A stretch of 64,000 nt of DNA, taken from NCBI GenBank assembly GCA_039707655.1, contig CM077667.1:418791409-418855408 (forward strand), read 5' to 3'. Position 1 is the stretch's first letter, and each line of letters starts with the position of its first letter. This DNA comes from Elymus sibiricus. Its lineage: Eukaryota; Streptophyta; Magnoliopsida; Poales; Poaceae. Position numbers and translations under genes: made by a program. Positions 54,685 through 64,000 of this stretch are shown here, piece by piece. A model generated the notes under the pieces. That model was not told where the DNA came from, searched no databases, and was given only the letters and a program-made list of their open reading frames with translations.

Positions 54685-56199
54685 TTCTCCCCGCCTCGCA
54701 TCTGCGAACCGCGGCAGCAGCGACGCCCGCGGGTTGGGCCCGGCGCGGCGAGAGGCCCGAGCGGAATCCGGGCCGGGGGGAGGCGCTCACGGCTCGCTCA
54801 GAACCGCGGCCGCGGGTCGGCGCGGGTCGGGCGGCGGTGGGGCGAGCTGCGGGGGCGGGTGGGGGCTGCCTCCTGGAACGGCCGGAGCTCCATCGGGGGG
54901 AGGGATGGAAGGAAGGAAGGCAGGTGGAGGGGAAGGGGGAGGAGGAGGTGGAGGCCAGGGAGGCGTCCCTGGGTTTTTGTATCGCCAGATCTTACCGTCG
55001 GCTTCCGCTGTTCGCACGGCGATTCATGCCTAGTCGACATGTCCAGCCTGTCCCGCTCCTGATGAGGTGGCCGTTTTGTTCCCTTGCGACGTGGAACGGC
55101 AGGAAGTCCAGAAACCCCGGCAGTGCCTGCCGTTGGCACTGTCAAAACTCGAAAGGTTCGGTTTCAAACCGTAGAGTTCCAAATCGGGGAGGAATCACGG
55201 GGTAGAAGCCACGCTTCGATGCGGGAAATGTGGGGAAACGGCCAAATTTACGGGTCAAAGACAATGATCTGTAGTGTCTATTGCAACACTTGTACTGTTT
55301 CATGTCGACCGCCCTGGTAGGAGTATTATTAGCGAGTACTATTTACATGTCGACCATACCAAACAAACATCGTTGAAGAGTCTGAAATAAGTTTAGAATA
55401 ATACATTCATCAGTGTCAAGTAACTTAAATCCTGATGGACTGGTTCCATCACGAAGGAACCTGATCATCTGAGCCGTGCTCGGTTTTAAAGCTAAATGAT
55501 GATGTTTTTTATTGTCCATTGCAACATTTATAATGTTTCCATGTCGACCATCCTGGTAGGACTGTTTTCTTTTCTCGAACAAGATTATCATCATCCACTT
55601 ACTCTACGGGTGGTTGGCTTAGGATTGCCGATGAGGCATGGCGCGTCATTAGTGCTAGTACTAAATAGTGCCATGGCCTTGTCGACATGCAGCTGGACGG
55701 TACGACGTCAACCGTAACGTGATGTGGCCGACATACACGTCACAGTTTGGTTCGTCTGGTGCTCTCGCGTTCACGCCACGCGCGCCGGCCAATCGCAGGC
55801 CTCCGCGTGGCCCTGCCACGCCGTCCACATACTGCGGTACCCCGGAGGCTACCACCGTTCCGCGTATGCGTATCCGTCTCTTCCTCTTCGGCCGTCGACT
55901 CCGGTCACTGGCAGGTGGCCCCGGGGCAGCCTCTCCTCGTCGGTCTTGGGGTTGGAGACCGAGCCGCTTTTCCGAATCTCGACGCGGCACCAGACAAATA
56001 GCCACCGCCCAACGGCCCAGGTGCGAACCGGCCCGACGCACGAGACCCTGCTTCCTCCTCCCTGCGCCGCAAATTCGCCCGAGCGACTTCGCGCGACTCC
56101 TTTCGCTTCCTCCACGCCCAGATTGCGGCGCGACGGTGGCCGTGAGCGCGCGGTGCTCCTGCTCCTCCTCCTCGCCTTCGCGCCCAGATCCGGTCCCCG
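54685..56199. promoter_or_regulatory. Shared region between divergent mid-SUN and RBM7-like genes
   Basis: The mid-SUN leader side (54685-55020) is very GC-rich with GGAGG/GGAAGG runs. The RBM7-like leader (about 55740-56199) is also GC-rich with CT-rich tracts. In between lies a diverged direct repeat: TATTGCAACACTTGTACTG near 55279 and CATTGCAACATTTATAATG near 55518, both leading into CATGTCGACC...CCTGGTAGGA. No clear TATA box was found on either side. Confidence 0.5.
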
Positions 56200-58101
56200 A
56201 TGGCGAGGAACCCGGCCTGCTCCGTCTACGTGGGTGAGCCCCCTTCGCCTCGCGCTCCCCTCCTGCCCGCGCAACCGCCGCGTCCCGTTTAATTAGTTCG
56301 GGTTGAATTAGATGCGTGCCCTAATTCCGACGTGTTTGGTCGATCGTTGTGCGTCCTGGTGGTCGATTGATTAGTCGCGGTGGGTTTGTAGTGCGGGGAA
56401 GAAGTATAGATTAGAACGGTGCAATTGCGATTCATCCCCTTTTTTTGTGTGGGGGGGGGGGGGCTTTCGGGCTTGTTTAGTGGCTGCTATGTAGTAAGTA
56501 GCACAATGTTATCCTGGTGCCACTGGTTAGTATTACTAGTATTTTATATTCTTCTGTGAAGGCGTCCTCTGTTTTGTTATTTGTGGTTGTCGCTTGTTTC
56601 ATGTCAGCATGCGATGGATATATAGTTATAATTTGCCGGCCAAATGATTTCTGATGTTTCAGTTTTGTAACTCAATACATACTGTTTGATGGTAGAGCCA
56701 TGACACTGCTAAGGCTGGCAGCCTGCCATCTGTAGGTTGAGTTGCTAGTTATGTTGGTTGATAAAAAAAAAGCAGTAAACAACGTCAAAGATTTGTTCCA
56801 TGTTGCTGCAATGTGCTTTGGCCTTGCCTGGTAATTGCAAGCAAGCAGTACAGTATAATCATCACTTATGGTTGTGTTTTGGACAAAGAGCATTTCAGAT
56901 TTTACACGTGTATTTGGGGAATTACCTGACATGGAGACAAATTGACTCTTCCATTACTTGGAATAATAATCGCATGGCTGGGTCTGTTTGGGTAGCGCTC
57001 TTCTATCCCCGTCTAGTTTTCTCGGTCACTTTCGTAGGTTGTTACACTCCGTTGCTGTTCTGAGACATCACTGTATGCATATGGTGTTCCCTCTGGGCAA
57101 TCCTAGTGTTTGGTCCTTTTTTCTATGATTTATGTGACATTCCTGTACACAACTTCATTCTGTTGTATTACATCAGCAATGTTTTGTGTTGTATTAATTT
57201 TATGACCTGTTTTCCTCAACAGGCAACTTGGATGAGAAGGTGCCTGAAAGAGTCTTGTATGAGATTCTTATTCAGGCAGGTCATGTAGTAGACCTACACA
57301 TACCATGTGACAAAGAAACTGGGCGTCCCAAAGGTTTTGCTTTTGCTGAGTATGAGACAGAGGCAATTGCTCAGTATGCTGTTAGACTTTTTTCAGGACT
57401 TGTTAGGCTTAATGGTAAAACACTTAAATTTGCGGTATGTTTCTTCTTTTGTAATCTTCAATATAGATATGTTACGTCTATACGATCATTACCTTACAAA
57501 TTAACACTGGTTATAAATTGCAATTTGCCTAGTTGGAGTACAGTTATTGTTGCCCTTACTTCTCATAGCCGCCTATACATATGTTTGTTTTGTGCTAATA
57601 CAAACAAGGACAAATCCCTAAATTCGTATTAATTTTGACAGCTTTCTGGACAAGACAAGCCCTCATCAAATGGCAATAATCCAGTAATGCCTAAACTCAA
57701 CCCTATACCATTACCAAAGCAGCCTCAGTTTGTGCATTCTAGTGATACGCTAGTGTCGCATAAACCAGCATATCCGGTGGTAAATGGTGGGAATCCACAT
57801 AATGGTTTTTCACAAGACTATCATCCTTACAATGTTCACCCTCAAGGTGAGGCTATTTCCTAGGTCTGTTTATACATATTCCAGGATACGTGACTTAAAT
57901 CTCATCTCGTCCTATTGTTTTCTCTTTTCACCAGCATTACCACCTCGACCGGTGCATGAGCATCGAGAGTTTGTCCATGGTACGTATGGTTACAACAGTC
58001 ATGTATATGGTTCTGTTCTGAATGCTAGCTATGGAGGTTATGTTGTGAATGCCGTTGGTCATGGAGCTATGAGGCAACCAATTATTTACCCATCCTACTA
58101 G
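56200..58101 (+). CDS. RBM7-like single-RRM protein
   Basis: Exons are 56200-56233, 57223-57434, 57642-57846 and 57935-58101, all with GT-AG introns. They join to give 205 residues. The single RRM spans about residues 8-82. RNP2 is VYVGNL and is formed across the first intron; RNP1 is KGFAFAEY. The rest is Pro/Asn/Gly/Tyr-rich and disordered-looking, ending in IIYPSY. One RRM with a GNLDEKV...QAGHVVDLHIP pattern resembles RBM7, the RNA-binding subunit of the nuclear exosome targeting (NEXT) complex. The first RRM of splicing factor SF3B4 is similar, but a second RRM is missing here. Intron 1 (989 bp) has a G run near 56449-56463. Confidence 0.85.
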
Positions 58102-58250
58102 ATTGTAGGCACCAAAGAGCGGGATCTGGTATGCAAACTAGGTAGGTTAAGCGTAGCTTCTTGGTTTCTCAAATTCTCTGTACCATCTTGGTTGTACCCA
58201 TGTACTTCATTTCCATGCATGTAAATAGGGCCGGTATATCCTTTCTGTCA
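58102..58250 (+). other. 3' leader of the RBM7-like gene
   Basis: Sequence between the stop codon and the tandem duplication. A polyadenylation-type AATAAAG occurs a little further on, at about 58347, inside the first duplicate unit. Confidence 0.5.
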
Positions 58251-59145
58251 ACGGTAAATTGGCAACGGAAGGCTCTGCCCAGTACATTGTACACCCTTTG
58301 TACTTGTCTAGAAGATAGCCTGGTACATCTTTCTCTTCCTTCGAAAATAAAGAAATGCAACATCGTGGGCTGTTTTGCACCCCCGCTGACTTGCGTATTA
58401 ATGATCATATGCATGGATGATTTGAGTTATTCCTAAAGCTCCTTCTTGTGTACTCAAATGATCATTGCTGTTACTTCGCAGAAGATGTTGATGTCTCAAC
58501 TCCGGGGCATCATATAATCATAAATTCAAGTAAACTGTCCTGTGTTTGTGCCCCTGCCTATCACAGAATTGAACCTCCATCTGGGACAACTAAGTACCCA
58601 CCAATCCTATTTTGTTATTGTATTACTTGGCTGTATAGCTTTGTTGTTTGTGATTTCTGTGCATAGGTGTCATTGCTTGGCTGGTCGTTTTATCGACGGT
58701 AAATTGGCAACTGAAGGCTCTGCCCAGTACATTGTACACTCTGTCCTTGTCTAACAGATAGCCTGGTACATCTTTTCTCTTCCTGGGGAATTAAAGAAAT
58801 ACAACAGTGCTGGCCATTTTGCACCCCCTCTGGCTCGCGGATTAATGATCATATCCATGGATGATTTGAGTTATTATTCTTAAAGCTCCTTGTTGTGCAC
58901 TCGAATGATCATTTGCTCTTACTTACCCAGAAGATGTTGATGTCTCAGCTCTGGAGCCACATATAATTATGAAGTCAAGTAACTGTCCTGTGTTTGTGTC
59001 CATGCCTATCACACAGTTGAATCCCCATCAGGGACAACTGAGGGGTAGGAATGTAGGCTTACCCACCAACCCTATATTGTTATTGTATTACTTGGCTCAA
59101 TAGCTTCGTTGTTTTGTGATTTCTGTGCTTAGGTGTCATTGCTAG
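58251..59145 (+). repeat. 445-bp tandem duplication downstream of the RBM7-like gene
   Basis: ACGGTAAATTGGCAACNGAAGGCTC starts at 58251 and again at 58696 (period 445). The copies share the CAGTACATTGTACAC, GATAGCCTGGTACATC, AGAAGATGTTGATGTCTCA and TGTGATTTCTGTGC blocks, with many substitutions and small indels, so the event is not recent. Copy 1 has an AATAAAG signal; copy 2 has AATTAAAG at the same place. Confidence 0.88.
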
Positions 59146-60008
59146 CCCCATTTTTTGGTCTCTCGTCGACCTAGAAAACTTTGGTGTTAGGTGAAGGATA
59201 ATCTATATTGCTTGGTGTGTTGACAAGTTTGTTCTTTTCTCTACTAGTGATGTTCCACCTATCCTCTTATGTGTAATACAACTCACAGGTGACTTGTTCA
59301 CACCGTCACTGTCCGGACCACCTAAAGAACGAGCCTCTACCAAGTGATGATACTCGTCGTCCACTTGTTTCGGTTCTGCCGTAAATTGCCATTATGTTAC
59401 TCTTGTGAGCACTACAATTCGACCCGCGACCGTTTTGACTCACCTAACCCGAGAGTATCTCATCATCGGACGAAAATTCTACGGCAAAAATACTTTGTCC
59501 TGATGTTCTTCTCATCGCAACATTGGACGCCCTTAAAAGCCTTCTTCCGAAAACCACACTTGAAGGCATGCATCATTTTGCATCAGGATGGCGCTTCTCA
59601 TTGCTTCTCTCCTCAAGTAAGTTATCTCTAATGCTCTACCTCTAGGGCTTCTTTCCTTGTCTGCTTGTTTATCCTTTAGCCGCAACCGCCTTAAAAGGCA
59701 CATATCCTCTCTGCCTTTTCTGGTGCAGCTGCAACATTATATGAAAACCGAAATCATCTCTGCATAAAGACTGCTACTGCAGCAGCTTTGCTCTGCGCCG
59801 TTTGCCTCCAGAACTTTTGCATCTCACATATGTGATACAAGCACATGTTGGTTTGAAGCTGCCCATTGGCATTGCAAGGTCACAACCTCCACAACCAGGA
59901 ACCAGCCATACACGTACATGTAGTCCCGCCTTGACGGAAATCTTCGGAGTTTGCATGATCTCTCGCCGATCAAACCCGAGAGGCTTCGGCGTCTCCCGAC
60001 TGGAGCTG
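59146..60008 (+). other. Upstream region of the phytolongin gene
   Basis: No separate gene is seen. The reading frame of the phytolongin is open back to 59802, but that 69-codon extension looks like a leader. No clear TATA box was found. Confidence 0.45.
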
Positions 60009-60671
60009 ATGAAGGAGGCCACCGCCGGCGCCAGCAAAGGTGACAGCGTGGAGTCCAGCGTCTTCTTCTGCGTGGCCGTGACGTCCAGGGGCAAGAAGGA
60101 CAGGCTATCGTACTTTCGCTCCAGCGCCGTTGGCGAGGACGCGGAGGCGGCCTGTGCGCTGGCGGCGCTCTGCCTCGACCACGCGCCGGAGCATCACCGA
60201 TGGCACCATCACACCTACGACGGCAGGCGCACGTTCGCTGTCCTTGCAGCCGACGACGGCCGCACGTACCTCGCCATCACGGAGCCCACGCCAGGCAGCG
60301 CCGAGGTCGTCCGCTTCCTGGAGCGCGTCCGTGAAACGTGCAGCGCCGCGCCCAGGAGGAGGCTGCGCGACGAAGCAGTGTCCCACCTCGTGCGGCAGTT
60401 CACGCAGACGCTTCAGGCTGGGGCGAGCTCCTCCGCGGCTGCAAACTCGGTGATGCTCCCCGGTTCATGGAGTGAGCATGCGTCCGACAAGGACGAGGAG
60501 GCGCAGCCGGAGGAAGGCGCGCCACTCAGGCGGCCAGGACGGCCCTCCTGGAGACGCACGTGGTGGCGGCGCCACGCCATGGCCGTGATCGGCGTGGACG
60601 TGGTGCTGTGCCTGGTCCTGTTCGGCGTGTGGATGGCCGTGTGCCATGGGTTCAGCTGCGTGCAGCGATGA
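60009..60671 (+). CDS. Phytolongin (Phyl-type longin protein)
   Basis: A single-exon gene for 220 residues. The N-terminal longin domain spans about 14-112: SVFFCVAV, LAALCLDHAPEHH, HHHTYDGRRTFAVLA, TYLAITE and VVRFLERVRETC. An Arg-rich and then Asp/Glu-rich linker replaces the SNARE coiled coil. The C-terminus is WWRRHAMAVIGVDVVLCLVL followed by FGVWMAVCHGFSC, a tail anchor at about 190-213. Longin, no SNARE motif and a conserved tail anchor define plant phytolongins, which are thought to act in endomembrane trafficking. I start at 60009 because the longin fold begins just after; earlier in-frame ATGs at 59802 and 59955 give a non-conserved extension. Confidence 0.85.
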   Translation: MKEATAGASKGDSVESSVFFCVAVTSRGKKDRLSYFRSSAVGEDAEAACALAALCLDHAPEHHRWHHHTYDGRRTFAVLAADDGRTYLAITEPTPGSAEVVRFLERVRETCSAAPRRRLRDEAVSHLVRQFTQTLQAGASSSAAANSVMLPGSWSEHASDKDEEAQPEEGAPLRRPGRPSWRRTWWRRHAMAVIGVDVVLCLVLFGVWMAVCHGFSCVQR

Positions 60672-60854
60672 AGCACATCATCTGAAATCGTGATTACGTG
60701 CATGTGCATACTGTCCATGAAAGCCTTCTCCTTCGTCTTATTGTACTTCACCAACTAGCTAGCGACTAGCTAGATCGATCTAGGAAAGAAAGTAAGAAAC
60801 TAATAAGCTCCGAGCTTAGCTTGTCGCTGGTATGACGATTAATTTAATCACGTA
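60672..60854 (+). other. 3' leader of the phytolongin gene
   Basis: Non-coding sequence with GCTAGCTAG-type repeats near 60757-60785. Confidence 0.4.
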
Positions 60855-61091
60855 CTCCCTCCGTTCCGAAATATAGGGCGTCCTCGGTTCCCGCACTTCA
60901 ACTTTGACCATAAATTTAACCAACGAGACCGACTACGGCGGGAGCAAAAATTATATAATTGAAAACTTCTTTCGAATACGAATTCATTGGTATAATTTTT
61001 ACTCCCGCCGCAGTCGGTTTCGTTGGTTAAATTTATGATCAAAGTTGAACCTCGGGAAGCGCGGACGCACTATATTTTGGAACAGAGGGAG
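60855..61091. mobile_element. Stowaway-type MITE (237 bp)
   Basis: The left end CTCCCTCCGTTCC pairs with the right end GGAACAGAGGGAG, and TA precedes the left end. Inner arms pair over much of the length (CAACTTTGACCATAAATTTAACCAACG with TTGGTTAAATTTATGATCAAAGTTG, given in part). It lies about 180 bases after the phytolongin stop codon, probably near its 3' end. Confidence 0.92.
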
Positions 61092-61753
61092 TTGCATGCT
61101 GAGAAGCACATTGAGATATTTCATGCTTATGTTCATCGTCATGTGCAAATTGTGGAAGTGGTCATCGTCATGTCCAAGTAACAACTGGCAGAAGACTGTT
61201 GTGAATTGTCAGTTCAGCCTTGGGGCGATGCAGTGTCTTTCAGCGAGTCGCGGCATCTGTCGGCCTGTTTTCTTTTACACAGCCGGCCTGTCACAAGCTA
61301 GTGCTATGCTACCGAAATTTGTTCAGGACCTTCAGATGCACCAGAAACAGTGCTCAATAGCTTACTGATGTATCTGTTCAAGTCCTCGAGACGGATGCAG
61401 CTTCCAAGCATCTGGCTCTGCTACTCATGCACGTCTGCAGGCGGCCACTCCATCAAATCTCTCTGGCACGATAAACATGCGCTGCTACTGATAACACAGT
61501 AGAAAACAGCTTGGATACTTGCAGTTTTTTGTTTTCTGAGGTGTATAGGGGCATTGTATACTTTGTGTTCTGGGCCAGTGCTAGCCTCAAAGTATGCACT
61601 GCAATTTATTTGGGCCATTTGCAGACCCATTGGGCCCAGGCACCGAAAATGTCCGGCAAGGGGGTTGTTGGCCAGGGTTTTTTGATTTGTTTTGAGCATC
61701 ATTGGCCAGGGGTAGTTGATGAATGGCAATCAATCTAGCTAGCCGACGGGGCA
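61092..61753. other. Intergenic, no gene seen
   Basis: Short open frames here do not resemble proteins I know. Confidence 0.5.
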
Positions 61754-61909
61754 AGAAAAATAACTCACCCTTTTTACATAAACAATGCAAAAGAAATAAT
61801 AACCCTACCAACCTATGACTTTGACAGAGTTAGAAAAATAACTCACCCTTTTTACATAAACAATGCAAAAGAAATAATAACCCTACCAACCTATGACTTT
61901 GACATAAGC
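61754..61909. repeat. 78-bp tandem duplication
   Basis: AGAAAAATAACTCACCC... is repeated almost without change from 61754 and 61832. Confidence 0.95.
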
Positions 61910-62492
61910 TCTGGCGCGTTTTTTGTCTAATTTTTTAGGCAAACTTCAAACAAATATAGTCTTGATTCTTTTTTCTATGCATTATTTTTTCCAACGAAAA
62001 ATGTGTTTAGAAAATAGAAAAGAAACAGAAAAAGTTTCTGAAAATAACAATAGAAAATTTTCAGAAAAAGAAAAGTTCATGAATTTTATAAAGAAATAAT
62101 TAAGTTCATGAATACTTTTATTTAGTAAAAGAAAAGTTTCTGTAAATAATAAAAGGTTCATGAATTTTCTATTCATGTTTTTCCGCTGCGTAAATAATTA
62201 ATAGTGCTCTTTTACAAAGAAAATAAAAGTTTAGACAGAATTAAATTTAAAGAGCACATTAAAGTGATTATTAAAATGAATATGATTATGTTATTTTTAT
62301 GACCAACGTTGTTAATAACATGATCATGTTTTATTGAAATTAAAGGTGCATTTATTTCTATTTTTTTGCCCAACGGTAATATAGATTTAATTGCATAGAC
62401 AATTGTATGTTTGATTTGACCAACGTTAGATTAATACATATGATTGTTATAATGATCTCACTTAAATTGTGATTTCAGGAGGCTTTCACTTG
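61910..62492 (+). other. AT-rich leader before the Copia frame
   Basis: AT-rich sequence with repeated AAAGTTCATGAATTTT-like motifs (62060-62170) and two ACCAACGTT motifs. It probably includes the untranslated leader of the Copia element that starts at 62493, since GATTTCAGGAG just before the start resembles a splice acceptor. I cannot find its LTR or primer site. Confidence 0.4.
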
Positions 62493-64000
62493 ATGAGTTG
62501 CCTAAAAGATGTTCCGACACTCAGAGGTGACAATTACACTGAGTGGAGGAAGAAAGTAGACCTGGCATTTGTCTGTGCTGAGCTCGACTGGGTTGTGGAT
62601 GAACCACAGCCGGTTAGACCTACAGAGCCAGTTAGAGCGGCCACAGATGATGATGATGCGTGGGATAAAAAGAGGGGGGAGTATGCTCCATTGGAGATGT
62701 CCTATACCCTAAACAATCAAAAGTGGATCAACGCCAACAAAAAGTGTATGGCATTTATAAAGAATACAATTGAGAACGCCATTGTGGGCTCGATTGCAGA
62801 GTGCACTTCCGTAGGGGAGTTGCTTACAAAGATAAAGAACCAGTTCACTGGTTCTTCAAAGACATATGCCACCCAGTTGATAAAGCAACTGGTAACAGAG
62901 AACTACACTGGCGGTGGTCATGGAATAAGAGAGCACATCCTCAGGATGAGCAATATGGCAGCAAAGCTCAAGCCCATGGATGCGGATCTGGAGATCAGAC
63001 CAGCTCTCCTGGTTCACTTGGTCATGGCTTCACTGCCAAAGGAGTTTGAAACCTTTGTTGTAAACTATAACATGTCACCTGAAACATGGGACATTGAAAA
63101 GACAATAGCGATGTGTGTCCAAGAAGAGGACAGACTCAAAGCCTCACATGGTGGTTCACTCAACTATGTGAAGGATAACAAGAAAAGGAATTACAATCAA
63201 AGTAGCAAAGGTTCTCCTTCAAAGGCGCATGGCAAATCTCACATGCAGCATCAGCATCAGCAGAAGTCCTTTCCAGTGGACAAGGACACTTGCCTCCACT
63301 GCAAGAAGACAGGGCATTACAAGAAAGATTGCCCTGACTGGTTAAAGTCCATCATGGCAAAGAGAGGTAACGACATCATTTCATTTGTCAATGAATCCTT
63401 GTATGCACAGTTTTCGAAATCTACTTGGTGGATTGACTCAGGTGCAACTGTTCATGTTGCCAACTCTCTACAGGGATTCCATTCGACGCGGACTATGCAA
63501 AGAAACGAAAGACGCATTGAAGTCGCTAATGGAATTCAAGCAGAAGTTGAAGCTGTCGGTGTCATCTCCTTGGAGTTAGCTGATGGGTTCAAGCTTCTAC
63601 TTAGAGATGTCTTATATGTCCCTTCGTGTCATAGAAACTTGATTAGTGTTTCTTGTTTGGACAAAGACAATTATGAATGTTATTTTGGACATGGCAAGTG
63701 TGCCATATGGTTTAATAATGCTTGTGTGGGTGTTGCTTTACTACACGATGAGCTTTATTTATTATCACTTCGTGAAAAAGAGCATTCTGTGTGTAATGTG
63801 AATGAACATACTTCCGCGTCGAACAAAGAACAAAAGAAAATAAAGAGAACTCACGACTCGTCGAAATTATGGCACTGTCGTTTGGGCCATATTTCCAGGG
63901 GGGGAATAGAAAGATTAGTCAAAAGTGAAATTCTTCCCCCGTTAGAGTTCTCGGACTTAGAACAATGCATAGATTGCATCAAAGGAAAGTATGTAAAACA
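62493..64000 (+). CDS. Copia gag-protease polyprotein, partial at the window edge
   Basis: The frame is open from ATG 62493 to the window end, 502 codons, with no stop. A Copia gag domain fills the first 240 residues (LRGDNYTEWRKKVDLAF, then YATQLIKQLV, LRMSNMAAKL and LPKEFETFVVNY). A CCHC knuckle CLHCKKTGHYKKDC lies at 267-280. The aspartic protease follows, with WWIDSGATVHVAN (catalytic Asp 315) and LRDVLYVPSCHRNLISV. The pre-integrase HHCC region begins at about 460 (LWHCRLGHIS) and ends with CIDCIKGK at the edge. The clean frame suggests a young or autonomous copy. The integrase, RT and RNase H should lie to the right. Confidence 0.92.
   Translation, partial: MSCLKDVPTLRGDNYTEWRKKVDLAFVCAELDWVVDEPQPVRPTEPVRAATDDDDAWDKKRGEYAPLEMSYTLNNQKWINANKKCMAFIKNTIENAIVGSIAECTSVGELLTKIKNQFTGSSKTYATQLIKQLVTENYTGGGHGIREHILRMSNMAAKLKPMDADLEIRPALLVHLVMASLPKEFETFVVNYNMSPETWDIEKTIAMCVQEEDRLKASHGGSLNYVKDNKKRNYNQSSKGSPSKAHGKSHMQHQHQQKSFPVDKDTCLHCKKTGHYKKDCPDWLKSIMAKRGNDIISFVNESLYAQFSKSTWWIDSGATVHVANSLQGFHSTRTMQRNERRIEVANGIQAEVEAVGVISLELADGFKLLLRDVLYVPSCHRNLISVSCLDKDNYECYFGHGKCAIWFNNACVGVALLHDELYLLSLREKEHSVCNVNEHTSASNKEQKKIKRTHDSSKLWHCRLGHISRGGIERLVKSEILPPLEFSDLEQCIDCIKGKYVK

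Noticed and set aside
54490..55062. 190-codon and other plus-strand frames opposite the mid-SUN first exon
   Set aside because: GC-rich shadows of the leader and exon 1. They run antisense to a gene with good splice sites.
55668..56296. Overlapping long frames upstream of the RBM7-like gene
   Set aside because: Three frames are open at once through a GC-rich 5' leader, and none has a domain.

Overview
This is nuclear DNA of a grass, most likely of the Triticeae (wheat, Aegilops or barley group). The clue is an LTR at 7677-9522 that starts and ends like the Angela/WIS/BARE-1 Copia family; Stowaway-type MITEs, Copia elements with an initiator-Met-tRNA primer site, GC-rich exons and nested transposons agree with this. 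Everything is read from sequence alone; family names rest on recognised motifs, not on a search.

Layout. 1-2200: fragments of old transposons. 2271-3347 (minus): a single-exon F-box gene. 3750-7676: MITEs, a 1.5 kb TIR element with a broken captured-type ORF, and LINE-like debris. 7677-12456: a deleted Angela-like Copia. 13199-28473: a four-level nest: a Harbinger/Tourist-type element split by a LINE (16-bp target duplication), itself split by a complete 8.7 kb Copia-like element (5-bp target duplication). 28770-30874: two TIR MITEs, a Ty3/Gypsy RT relic carrying an hAT MITE with an 8-bp target duplication, and a long foldback. 31449-51109: a small-LTR Copia split by a solo-LTR complex, which is itself split by a 9.6 kb element carrying gag plus an unusual second ORF but no pol; the flanking LTRs have been tandemly duplicated. 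52145-60671: a real gene island with a mid-SUN nuclear/ER membrane protein gene (minus), an RBM7-like RRM gene (plus) and a phytolongin gene (plus). 62493-64000: an open Copia gag-protease reading frame running off the window.

The three island genes are housekeeping-type and have no obvious common pathway. The mid-SUN and RBM7-like genes are divergent, with about 1.5 kb between start codons.

The most notable feature is the 9.6 kb element at 35862-45432. Its LTRs carry an array of 11-bp palindromes, CGGT-NNN-ACCG, just upstream of a TATA box. The same kind of array sits just upstream of a second TATA box inside the element, in front of the accessory ORF. This suggests the accessory ORF has its own promoter sharing a regulator with the LTR. 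A 2,456-bp tandem duplication next to it carries chimeric LTRs and copies the insertion junction, which records ectopic recombination after the insertion.
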